In this document: piece by piece, positions 1-5,939 of the stretch
Layout: each line of letters opens with the position of its first letter
How positions within the stretch are numbered: position 1 is the stretch's first letter
Source of the DNA: JAAYAN01 sp964437215
GTDB lineage: Bacteria; Bacteroidota; Ignavibacteria; Ignavibacteriales; Melioribacteraceae
Assembly (NCBI GenBank): GCA_964437215.1
Contig: CAYTFZ010000132.1
Location: 1-5,939, forward strand
Direction: 5' to 3'
DNA length: 5,939 nucleotides
Made by a program: the position numbers and the translations under genes
Notes under the pieces: model-generated
What the model was told of the DNA's origin: nothing
Database searches by the model: none
Seen by the model: only the letters and a program-made list of their open reading frames with translations

Positions 1-708
1 GCAAAAGAAAGCGCCGAATCGATGAATAAAGCAAAATCAACTTTTCTTGCAACAATGAGCCACGAGTTGCGCACTCCGCTTGTGGGTATTCTCGGCTACT
101 CCGAAATGTTAAATTCCGAAATTGAAGATCCGCTTCATAAAGAGATGGCTCAAGGCATTCAGCGAACGGGAAAAAGACTGCTTAATACTTTAAGCCTTAT
201 TCTCGATTTATCCCGTATTGAGTCGAACCGTTTTGAAATCAATATACAATCAACAGATATAATTCCATTAATTAAAGAGCTTTATCTTAATTTTGAAGGC
301 GCTGCCGTAGTTAAAAACATAAAATTAATTCTAAATATATCGCAAGAAACATTAATATTTAATACAGATGAGGCTATGCTTAAGGTTATTCTTGAAAATT
401 TAATAGGCAATGCTATTAAATTTACAAAAGCAGGGTCAGTTAAAATTTCTGTTGGCGTTGAAACAAGAAAAAAAGAAAATTTCTGCGCTATCTCTGTAAC
501 GGATACAGGCATAGGAATAAAAGAAGAAGATTTGAAATACATTTTTGAAGAATTCCGGCAGGTAAGCGAAGGAACTACACGCGAGTTTCCGGGCACAGGA
601 TTGGGGCTTACAATAACAAAAAAATACATCGAACTTTTAACTGGACAAATTGAAGTTAAAAGTAAATACGGAAAGGGTTCTGAATTTAAAATAATATTAA
701 AAATATAG
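1..708 (+). CDS. Sensor histidine kinase, C-terminal part (5' truncated by window edge)
   Basis: This is the catalytic end of a two-component sensor kinase, which autophosphorylates on His and passes the phosphate to a response regulator. The frame is already open at base 1 and reads AKESAES before the first Met (base 22). That is the usual linker before an H-box, so the Met is internal and the real start lies outside the window. Numbering from that Met: H-box SHELRTPL with the phospho-acceptor His14 (bases 61-63), a DHp helix pair to about residue 70, N-box ENLIGNAIKF (125-134), G1 box DTGIGI (161-166), F-box FEEFRQ (175-180) and G2 box GTGLGL (191-196). All ATP-binding boxes are intact, so the kinase core should be active. 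The protein ends 32 residues after the G2 box, with no receiver domain attached, so it is not a C-terminal hybrid kinase. The sensor domain is not visible. No response regulator follows, so the partner is unknown. Confidence 0.95.
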   Translation, partial: AKESAESMNKAKSTFLATMSHELRTPLVGILGYSEMLNSEIEDPLHKEMAQGIQRTGKRLLNTLSLILDLSRIESNRFEINIQSTDIIPLIKELYLNFEGAAVVKNIKLILNISQETLIFNTDEAMLKVILENLIGNAIKFTKAGSVKISVGVETRKKENFCAISVTDTGIGIKEEDLKYIFEEFRQVSEGTTREFPGTGLGLTITKKYIELLTGQIEVKSKYGKGSEFKIILKI

Positions 709-1059
709 GTTGCTGTAAAATATTGCCTTAAAATTATAATGGAATTTAACTTTTTTGTAAAAATATCGTGCCGTCTTATTTGAGAATTTAAGGCGACGTT
801 AGAAATATTATTTTAACCCAGGTCAGCCATTACAATTCATATAATTATTAAAACATCAAATATAGTTGCCTGAAATGGGTAACCCCAGATTATCCAGATT
901 TAATGATGTCTCTCAGGAATGTATTGATTTTGTACATCGACCCGTCCGGCTTTGACGGTTCCGCCATTATTTTATTTTCTAATGGGGGATTTGAGTTAAG
1001 TAAATAAATATTTTTTTCTTCCGGAATTATTAAAAGTGTATGTGAATTTTATTTGACTT

Positions 1060-1092
1060 TTTGATGTTAAATTATGGCTTGTATTATTTTTG
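1060..1092 (+). promoter_or_regulatory. Candidate Bacteroidota-type promoter for the DUF2911 gene
   Basis: TTTG at 1060-1063 is followed after 21 bases by TATTTTTG at 1085-1092. This fits the -33 TTTG / -7 TAnnTTTG pattern known for the primary sigma factor of Bacteroidetes. Transcription would start near 1099, giving a leader of about 85 bases. An overlapping sigma-70-like reading (TTGATG at 1061-1066, TATTAT at 1082-1087, 15-base spacer) is also possible but its spacing is short. A perfect 8-base palindrome ACATATGT (1100-1107) sits right at the predicted start and could be a small operator. The region is so AT-rich that chance matches are likely, hence the low confidence. Confidence 0.35.
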
Positions 1093-1171
1093 CAACATTA
1101 CATATGTTAGTTTATCTTTTACTTTGTTTTTAATTTATTTAGGATATTAAATCTTATTATTAATTAATTTG

Positions 1172-1179
1172 AAAGGAGA
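1172..1179 (+). promoter_or_regulatory. Strong Shine-Dalgarno site that fixes the DUF2911 start
   Basis: AAAGGAGA lies a few bases before the ATG at 1184, which is ideal spacing. It decides between that ATG and an in-frame TTG at 1169, because the TTG would put the ribosome binding site inside the coding sequence. It is also the only clear Shine-Dalgarno sequence among the gene starts in this window. Confidence 0.75.
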
Positions 1180-1183
1180 AGTC

Positions 1184-1756
1184 ATGAGACATCTCAGTTT
1201 TATTTCTTTATTTATCTTTATCCTTTTTGTTTCAAGCACATTATTTTCGCAGGAAAAGCGGGTACAAGCAAGTCTGCATGCCAAGGTTTCGCAAACAATC
1301 GGGGTTGAAACCGAATTGACCTTTGATTACAGCAGACCAGGAGTTAAAGGACGGGAAATTTTTGGCGGACTTGTTCCTTGGGGAATGGAAGCAGGCAATA
1401 AATATTCAAATGAAAAACCTTTTCCCTGGAGAGGCGGAGCAAATAAAAATACAACACTTGAAGTGAGTAAACCTGTTATTATTGATGGAAAAAATCTTCC
1501 TGCCGGTAAATACAGCATCCATTTCATTACAGGAAAAGATGAATGGACTGTAATCATAAATAAAGCTAACGATAAATGGGGAAGCTACCAGTATGACGAA
1601 AGTCAGGATGTGTTCAGGTTTAAAGTAAAACCGGTTGAAGCTCCGCATAAAGAATGGCTTGAATACGGTTTTGAGGAATTAAACGGAACTTCTTGCACTG
1701 CTTATCTGCATTGGGAAAAAGTAAAAATCCCATTCAAAATTACGGTTGCAGAATAA
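1184..1756 (+). CDS. Secreted DUF2911 domain protein
   Basis: This is a 190-residue protein of the DUF2911 family, whose biochemical function is unknown. The ATG is chosen over an in-frame TTG 15 bases upstream because of the ribosome binding site and because it starts a clean signal peptide. Residues 1-22 hold a short basic start (MRH), a hydrophobic stretch and an FSQ cleavage region, so the protein should be exported. No lipobox Cys is seen. Family hallmarks follow in order: YSRPGVKGREIFGGLVPWG (49-67), WRGGANKNTT (82-91), LPAGKYSIHF (105-114), DEWTVIINK (119-127), YDESQDV (137-143) and HWEKVKIPFKI (176-186). Compared with the common form, where the Pro-Tyr-Gly motif runs almost directly into WRTGAN, this one has about a dozen extra residues (68-80). 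I believe it belongs to a recognised longer variant. The gene stands alone: a long spacer precedes it and a probable terminator follows. A mostly beta-strand extracytoplasmic fold is expected. Confidence 0.92.
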   Translation: MRHLSFISLFIFILFVSSTLFSQEKRVQASLHAKVSQTIGVETELTFDYSRPGVKGREIFGGLVPWGMEAGNKYSNEKPFPWRGGANKNTTLEVSKPVIIDGKNLPAGKYSIHFITGKDEWTVIINKANDKWGSYQYDESQDVFRFKVKPVEAPHKEWLEYGFEELNGTSCTAYLHWEKVKIPFKITVAE

Positions 1757-1794
1757 GATTTATTAGATTTACATCGATTTAAGTATTCCCAATT

Positions 1795-1828
1795 TCCGGC
1801 TGTAAATTTGGCAGCCGGATTTGCTTTA
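1795..1828 (+). terminator. Probable intrinsic terminator after the DUF2911 gene
   Basis: An 8-base perfect stem pairs 1795-1802 (TCCGGCTG) with 1812-1819 (CAGCCGGA) around a 9-base AT-rich loop. It begins 38 bases after the stop codon. The tail (TTTGCTTTAA) is only moderately T-rich, so termination may be incomplete. The strong GC stem in otherwise AT-rich DNA, placed between two unrelated genes, supports the call. It implies that the downstream operon has its own promoter between here and 1861, where I see no convincing match. Confidence 0.6.
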
Positions 1829-1860
1829 AACAGAATTTTAATCATTAATCCGAAATCTAT

Positions 1861-4344
1861 ATGTTCAAACCCAACCATAAAAATGCAATCAGAAATTCCT
1901 TTTTATACTTTTTATTTTTAGTTACCATTTCAGCTCAGCCATCTCAAAACTATAATTCCGGCGAATTAAAAATTGCTGTTGAAAAGTTTAACGTTTTAGG
2001 CAGCGTTTTATATCTTGCAGCTCATCCTGATGATGAAAATACAGCGCTGATTGCTTATTATTCCAAAGGTGAAAAATACAGAACAGGTTATCTTTCGCTT
2101 ACGCGGGGGGACGGGGGACAAAATCTGATTGGTTCGGAAAAAGGTGCTGAAATTGGAATAATCAGAACTCAGGAATTATTGCAAGCCAGAAGTATTGACG
2201 GCGGTGAGCAATTTTTTACAAGGGCAGTCGATTTCGGATATTCAAAATCAGAGGAAGAATCGCTTCAAATTTGGGGTAAAGATGAAGTTCTTGCGGATGT
2301 TGTTTGGATTATCAGAAAATATAAGCCGGATGTTATAATTACAAGATTTGCTTTTGGTGAATCCGGCGGACACGGGCATCACACAGCATCTTCCACTCTT
2401 GCTGCAGAGGCTTTTAAAGCTGCCGCAGATCCGAACAGATTTAAAGAACAGCTAAAATATGTTGAACCTTGGCAAGCTAAAAGAATATTTTGGAACACGT
2501 GGCGGCCGGAGAAAACAGAGGGCTTAATTAAATTGGATGTCGGGCATTTTAATCCGCTTCTCGGAAAATCATATTTAGAAATTGCAGCTGAAAGCAGGAC
2601 AATGCATAAAAGTCAGGGATTCGGAGCTTCAGCATTCCGCGGTTCGCGTTTTGAGTATTTGCAGCTTTTTCAAGGTGAACCGGTAAAAGATAATATTTTT
2701 GAAGGAATCAACACAAAATGGAGCAAAATTGAGGGCGGTGAAAAAATAGAAAAACTTTCAGAGGAAGTTATTAAAAAATTCGATTCGGAAAATCCTGCAG
2801 CCTCAATTCCTCAATTAGTAGAAATTTATAAACAGCTTAACAAACTTGATAAAAATTACTGGGTAGAAATCAAAACAAAAGAACTGACGGAAATTATTAA
2901 GCAATGTTTAGGACTATGGATTGAAGCCGTTGCTGATGATTATTCTGCTTCGCCCGGCGAAATTGTTAAAATTAAAACCTTGTTAGTGAGCCGTTTATCA
3001 GGAGGATTAAAACTTAAAAATATTTCTGTTCCTTCAACTGATTATATAAAAAATTTTGACGATGAATTATTGATTAATAAAAGATGGGAAAGTGAACTGC
3101 AGCTTGGTCTGCCAAGTGATTACCAATTATCGCAGCCCTATTGGTTAAGCGGAAAATACAACGGTTTGTTCGAAGTAAACAATCAGGAGAAAATTGGACT
3201 TGCTGAAAATCCACCTGCACTCGCGGTAAAATATTCACTTGAAATTGAAAATACTCAAATCGAATTTACAGCCCCGGTAGTTTACAGATGGAATGACAGA
3301 GTTGACGGAGAACTTTACCGTCCTTTCGAGATACGTCCGCCGGTAACAGCAAATGTAATTAAAAACGGGACAATTTTTTCAGATAGAAAACCCAAAGAGA
3401 TTCAAATAAAATTAAAGAATAATATTGCAAAATCAGAAGGTGAAATTCATTTGCATACTTCGAAGGACTGGAAAATTGAACCTGAGATAATCCCATTTAA
3501 TCTGGAAGGAAAGTATTCCGAAAAGACTTTCACAATTAAAATTACACCGCCGGAAATCAGCAGCGAAACCTTTCTGAACGTTGAAATAAATCTTGGCGGA
3601 AAAAAGTATAACCAATCAATTGTAGAAATTGTGCATCCGCATATTGAAAGACAGACATATTTCCCGGAATGCTCTATAAAACTTATTAAGCTTGATGTGA
3701 AAAAGAACAATGATAAAATTGGTTATATAATGGGATCGGGGGATGAAATACCTGAAACGCTTGAAAGTTTAGGATATAATGTTTCTCTTCTTTCGGATGA
3801 ACTGTTAGAAAATATTGATCTCAATAATTATGATGTAATAATTTCAGGAATTAGAGCATATAACACCCGCGAAAGATTAGCGTTTGTTCAGCAGAAGCTT
3901 ATGGATTTTGTTAAAAATGGCGGAACATATATTGTCCAGTACAATACGCCGCAGGATATGCTTGTTGAGCAAACCGGTCCGTATAAATTTAAAATTGGCA
4001 GAGACAGGATAACAGATGAAAATTCACAAGTAAAATTTATAAATCCGGATCATCAGCTTTTAAATTACCCCAACAAAATTACCCAATCGGATTTTTCAAA
4101 TTGGGTGCAGGAGCGGGGACTTTATTATGCTGAAAACTGGGCAGCGGAATTTGAACCGGTTATTTCGGGTAACGATCCGGGAGAAAAAGATTTAACCGGA
4201 GGAATCTTATTCAGCCGATACGGAAAAGGGGTTTTCATTTATACCGGATTATCCTTTTTCCGGGAATTACCGGCTGGAATTCCAGGAGCTTACAGATTAT
4301 TTGTTAATTTAATTTCGGCGGGAAGTTATGAAAGAAAAGAATAA
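1861..4344 (+). CDS. Secreted large PIG-L (LmbE-like) deacetylase with GATase1-like C-terminal domain
   Basis: This is an 827-residue member of the PIG-L/LmbE metal-dependent deacetylase family, which typically removes acetyl groups from N-acetylglucosamine-type substrates. Residues 1-26 form a signal peptide (basic start, hydrophobic FLYFLFLVTISA, cleavage near A-Q), so it should act outside the cytoplasmic membrane, unlike the cytoplasmic enzymes of about 230 residues such as BshB or MshB. The catalytic domain (about 40-275) has HPDDE at 55-59, with His55 and Asp58 as metal ligands and Asp57 as probable base. The second ligand motif reads GHGHHTAS (170-177), with His171 and His174 spaced as in the family HxxH. 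A mixed middle region (about 285-600) includes a beta-sandwich-like part near 500-590 (HTSKDWKIEPE). The C-terminal part (615-822) resembles a class I glutamine amidotransferase-like fold (GIRAYNTRERL, NGGTYIVQYNTP, DPGEKDL, YGKGVFIYTGL) but has no nucleophilic Cys, so it is probably a binding domain. Length and domain order match the known large PIG-L type. The start has no Shine-Dalgarno sequence. The end overlaps the next gene by 17 bases. Substrate is unknown. Confidence 0.94.
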   Translation: MFKPNHKNAIRNSFLYFLFLVTISAQPSQNYNSGELKIAVEKFNVLGSVLYLAAHPDDENTALIAYYSKGEKYRTGYLSLTRGDGGQNLIGSEKGAEIGIIRTQELLQARSIDGGEQFFTRAVDFGYSKSEEESLQIWGKDEVLADVVWIIRKYKPDVIITRFAFGESGGHGHHTASSTLAAEAFKAAADPNRFKEQLKYVEPWQAKRIFWNTWRPEKTEGLIKLDVGHFNPLLGKSYLEIAAESRTMHKSQGFGASAFRGSRFEYLQLFQGEPVKDNIFEGINTKWSKIEGGEKIEKLSEEVIKKFDSENPAASIPQLVEIYKQLNKLDKNYWVEIKTKELTEIIKQCLGLWIEAVADDYSASPGEIVKIKTLLVSRLSGGLKLKNISVPSTDYIKNFDDELLINKRWESELQLGLPSDYQLSQPYWLSGKYNGLFEVNNQEKIGLAENPPALAVKYSLEIENTQIEFTAPVVYRWNDRVDGELYRPFEIRPPVTANVIKNGTIFSDRKPKEIQIKLKNNIAKSEGEIHLHTSKDWKIEPEIIPFNLEGKYSEKTFTIKITPPEISSETFLNVEINLGGKKYNQSIVEIVHPHIERQTYFPECSIKLIKLDVKKNNDKIGYIMGSGDEIPETLESLGYNVSLLSDELLENIDLNNYDVIISGIRAYNTRERLAFVQQKLMDFVKNGGTYIVQYNTPQDMLVEQTGPYKFKIGRDRITDENSQVKFINPDHQLLNYPNKITQSDFSNWVQERGLYYAENWAAEFEPVISGNDPGEKDLTGGILFSRYGKGVFIYTGLSFFRELPAGIPGAYRLFVNLISAGSYERKE

Positions 4345-4471
4345 AGATATATCTGCCGAGAAAGAACAACCGCCTTTTTTTTCGAGTTGGAATCAAGTTT
4401 ATTTACTTGTTTTCTCTTTTCTAATTTTCCAAATAGTACTGTTTTATTTATTTACCCAATATTTTAGTTAA
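4328..4471 (+). CDS. 47-residue single-helix membrane protein, possible symporter small subunit
   Basis: A short gene in the +1 frame relative to the deacetylase gene, starting 17 bases before that gene's stop and ending 11 bases before the symporter start. The product has a charged N-terminus (MKEKNKDISAEKEQ), then PPFFSSWNQVY, one strongly hydrophobic helix (about 24-42) and a short TQYFS tail. The positive charges before the helix predict N-terminus inside, C-terminus outside. The Trp/Tyr belt at the helix start and a nearly full-length coding frame between two tightly packed genes argue that it is real. I recall similar tiny W-x-x-Y plus helix proteins beside these symporters in Bacteroidota, but cannot confirm that here. 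By analogy with YjcH (DUF485) before ActP, YhdT before PanF and DUF4212 proteins, it may be an accessory subunit of the downstream transporter; those are longer and have two helices. A run of eight T at 4375-4382 lies inside the gene, a spot prone to slippage or sequencing error. Confidence 0.75.
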   Translation: MKEKNKDISAEKEQPPFFSSWNQVYLLVFSFLIFQIVLFYLFTQYFS

Positions 4472-4482
4472 GCCGGGGACTA

Positions 4483-5939
4483 ATGAGTTTTATCGATTGG
4501 CTTGTTCTTATTGGATTTTTAGCGTTTGTTACAATTTTTGGAATGTGGAAAAGCCGCGGGAAAAAGAATATACAAGATTACCTTCTTGCAAACAAAACAA
4601 CTCCGTGGTATATGGTTACGCTTTCCATTATGGCAACACAGGCAAGCGCAATTACATTTCTATCAACGCCCGGTCAAGCTTATTCAGATGGAATGAGATT
4701 CATTCAATTCTATATCGGGCTTCCGGTTGCAATGATAATTCTTTCAATCACCGCAGTGCCAATTTATCATAAACTAAAAGTTTACACTGCCTACGAATAC
4801 TTGGAACAACGTTTCGATCTTAAAAACCGTATTTTGGGAAGCGTTCTGTTTCTTATTCAAAGAGGACTTGCAACAGGATTTACAATTTTTGCACCGGCAT
4901 TAATTATATCAGTAATTCTTGGATGGGACATTCAGCTTACAATTCTTGTTATTGGAGGAATTGTTGTTTTATATACAACTACCGGCGGAACTGATGCTGT
5001 AAATAAAACCCATCTTCTGCAAATGATAATAATTCTTTTTGGAATGGTTTCGGCATTTGTAATGATTATTAATTCTTTGCCATCAGATGTTTCGCTTTTA
5101 GATGCTACGCGAATTGCAGGAAAAATGGGTAAGCTAAATGTTATAACCTTTGATTTTGATTGGAAAGACAGATATAATTTCTGGTCTGGAATTTTGGGCG
5201 GAACATTTCTTGCGCTTTCATATTTCGGCACTGATCAATCGCAAGTGCAGCGGTACCTTTCGGGTAAATCGATTTCACAAAGCAGGCTTGGTTTACTAAT
5301 GAACGGAATTGTTAAAATACCGATGCAGTTTGCAATTTTGTTTCTTGGTGCGATGCTTTTTGTATTTTATCAGTTTGTTATGCCGCCGCTGAATTTTAAC
5401 AATGTTGTAACGGATAAAGTAAAGCAAAGTAATTATTCCAATGAATATGCCGCTCTTGAAAAAAGTTATGAAAATATTCACCAGTCTAAACAGGAACAGC
5501 TTCGCGAAATGCTTTCAGCAGAAAAAACCGGAAATGAAGCAAAACTTAATTCGATAATGCAAAAGTTGAACGAAAACAACTCCGCCGAAAAAGAAATTCG
5601 AAAAAAAACTGCCGAACTGATTAACAAGGCAAACCCGAAAGCTGATACAAATGATACAAATTACATATTTATAAGCTTTGTTATAAACTTTTTACCGGCA
5701 GGTTTAATCGGATTAGTTTTAGCCGCGATATTTTCGGCTTCAATGTCATCAACTTCGGCGGAACTAAACGCGCTTGCTTCTACAACTGTAATTGATATTT
5801 ACAAACGGCTTGTTAAACCTGAAGCTTCTGAAAAACACTATTTGTTAGTTTCAAAACTCAGCACGGTTTTTTGGGGCATTTATGCAATTGCTTTTGCAAT
5901 GTTTGCAAATAAACTCGGTTCTCTTATTGAGGCTGTTAA
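4483..5939 (+). CDS. Sodium:solute symporter (SSS/SLC5 family), 3' truncated by window edge
   Basis: Na+-coupled importer of the solute:sodium symporter family; 485 residues are visible and the frame is still open at the right edge. The last bases spell TTAA but are read GTT AA, so there is no stop. Landmarks: helix 1 (5-22); the Na+/substrate helix with MATQASAITFLSTPG (50-64); the family signature region YTTTGGTDAVNKT (164-176); GTDQSQVQRYLSGKS (249-263); and FSASMSSTSAELNAL (417-431), whose Ser422/Ser423 fall where PutP and vSGLT place their Na+-site Ser/Thr residues. Between the helix ending near 300 and the one starting near 394 is a charged, helix-prone insert of about 90 residues (302-391) with coiled-coil character. 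By PutP topology this is external loop 4, so it should face the periplasm. The ATG is 11 bases after the previous stop, with only GGGG as a weak ribosome site, which suggests translational coupling. Substrate cannot be told: sugars, amino acids, carboxylates and vitamins are all family options. Confidence 0.95.
   Translation, partial: MSFIDWLVLIGFLAFVTIFGMWKSRGKKNIQDYLLANKTTPWYMVTLSIMATQASAITFLSTPGQAYSDGMRFIQFYIGLPVAMIILSITAVPIYHKLKVYTAYEYLEQRFDLKNRILGSVLFLIQRGLATGFTIFAPALIISVILGWDIQLTILVIGGIVVLYTTTGGTDAVNKTHLLQMIIILFGMVSAFVMIINSLPSDVSLLDATRIAGKMGKLNVITFDFDWKDRYNFWSGILGGTFLALSYFGTDQSQVQRYLSGKSISQSRLGLLMNGIVKIPMQFAILFLGAMLFVFYQFVMPPLNFNNVVTDKVKQSNYSNEYAALEKSYENIHQSKQEQLREMLSAEKTGNEAKLNSIMQKLNENNSAEKEIRKKTAELINKANPKADTNDTNYIFISFVINFLPAGLIGLVLAAIFSASMSSTSAELNALASTTVIDIYKRLVKPEASEKHYLLVSKLSTVFWGIYAIAFAMFANKLGSLIEAV

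Larger units (their letters stand above)
709..1183. other. Long gene-free spacer with a structured block and an AT-rich leader
   Basis: No reading frame of credible length or composition is present on either strand. The spacer has two parts. About 765-970 is noticeably less AT-rich and holds several short inverted repeats: an imperfect 9-base pair of arms at 770-778 and 789-797; CCTGA (869-873) with TCAGG (913-917); ATGTA (919-923) with TACAT (933-937); and CCGTC (942-946) with GACGG (954-958). From about 970 to 1183 it is very AT-rich and contains the presumed promoter and ribosome binding site of the downstream gene. A 26-codon frame at 875-955 exists but lacks a ribosome binding site and any recognisable motif. 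The structured block could be a degraded mobile or repeated element, a small RNA, or chance. None of the hairpins is followed by a good T-run that would make a terminator for the kinase gene. Confidence 0.3.

Noticed and set aside
22..24. ATG at 22 as the true start of the histidine kinase
   Set aside because: The frame is open upstream to base 1 with typical pre-H-box linker sequence, and a kinase starting there would have no sensor region and a clipped DHp helix.
282..629. 115-residue - strand frame opposite the histidine kinase
   Set aside because: It lies entirely over the intact N, G1, F and G2 boxes of the kinase and shows no features of its own.
770..797. Imperfect hairpin as terminator of the histidine kinase
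   Set aside because: The stem has a mismatch and a G-T pair, lies over 60 bases from the stop and is not followed by a T-run on the + strand.
875..955. 26-codon frame starting MGNPRLSRF in the spacer
   Set aside because: No ribosome binding site, no hydrophobic or domain pattern, and the length is within chance expectation.
1169..1183. In-frame TTG start giving five more residues to the DUF2911 protein
   Set aside because: It would place the Shine-Dalgarno site inside the gene and add MKGEV before a clean signal peptide; the ATG at 1184 has ideal spacing.
4497..4772. 91-residue + strand frame inside the symporter gene
   Set aside because: It is out of frame with a continuous, motif-rich SSS reading frame and its composition is not protein-like.
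4932..5231. 99-residue - strand frame opposite the symporter
   Set aside because: Antisense shadow of conserved SSS helices; no ribosome site or recognisable domain.
5936..5939. Terminal TTAA as a stop codon for the symporter
   Set aside because: In the coding frame the end reads GAG GCT GTT AA, so the codon is incomplete and the gene continues past the edge.
1..5939. CRISPR arrays, tRNA/rRNA genes, complete insertion sequences
   Set aside because: No regularly spaced direct repeats, tRNA-like cloverleaf, rRNA sequence or transposase frame was seen on either strand.

Overview
The window is AT-rich bacterial DNA with every recognisable gene on the + strand. The gene set points to the Bacteroidota/Ignavibacteriota (FCB) group: a DUF2911 lipid-free secreted protein, a large secreted PIG-L deacetylase of the roughly 800-residue type, and a sodium:solute symporter with a long charged loop. 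A possible TTTG / TAnnTTTG promoter agrees with this. An Ignavibacteria-like genome is my best guess from codon use and AT-richness, but that is inference. One gene has a clear Shine-Dalgarno sequence while the large operon genes do not.

Layout: (1) 1-708 is the C-terminal part of a sensor histidine kinase cut by the left edge. (2) 709-1183 has no convincing gene. It holds an odd block (about 765-970) that is richer in GC and in small inverted repeats than its surroundings, then a very AT-rich leader with a candidate promoter and a strong ribosome binding site. (3) 1184-1756 encodes a small secreted DUF2911 protein, followed by a good hairpin that is probably its terminator. (4) 1861 to the right edge is a tight three-gene operon: a secreted 827-residue PIG-L deacetylase, a 47-residue single-helix membrane protein overlapping its end, and a sodium:solute symporter running off the right edge.

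How the genes may work together: the kinase and the DUF2911 gene look like independent units. The three-gene operon looks like one functional system. The deacetylase should act outside the cytoplasmic membrane. The symporter should import a small solute with Na+. The 47-residue protein is placed like the small subunits known for other symporters of the same superfamily (YjcH beside ActP, YhdT beside PanF). The symporter also carries an extra helical segment of about 90 residues in a loop predicted to face the periplasm, where it could meet the deacetylase. The substrate cannot be read from the sequence. The most interesting candidate here is this deacetylase / mini-subunit / symporter module.
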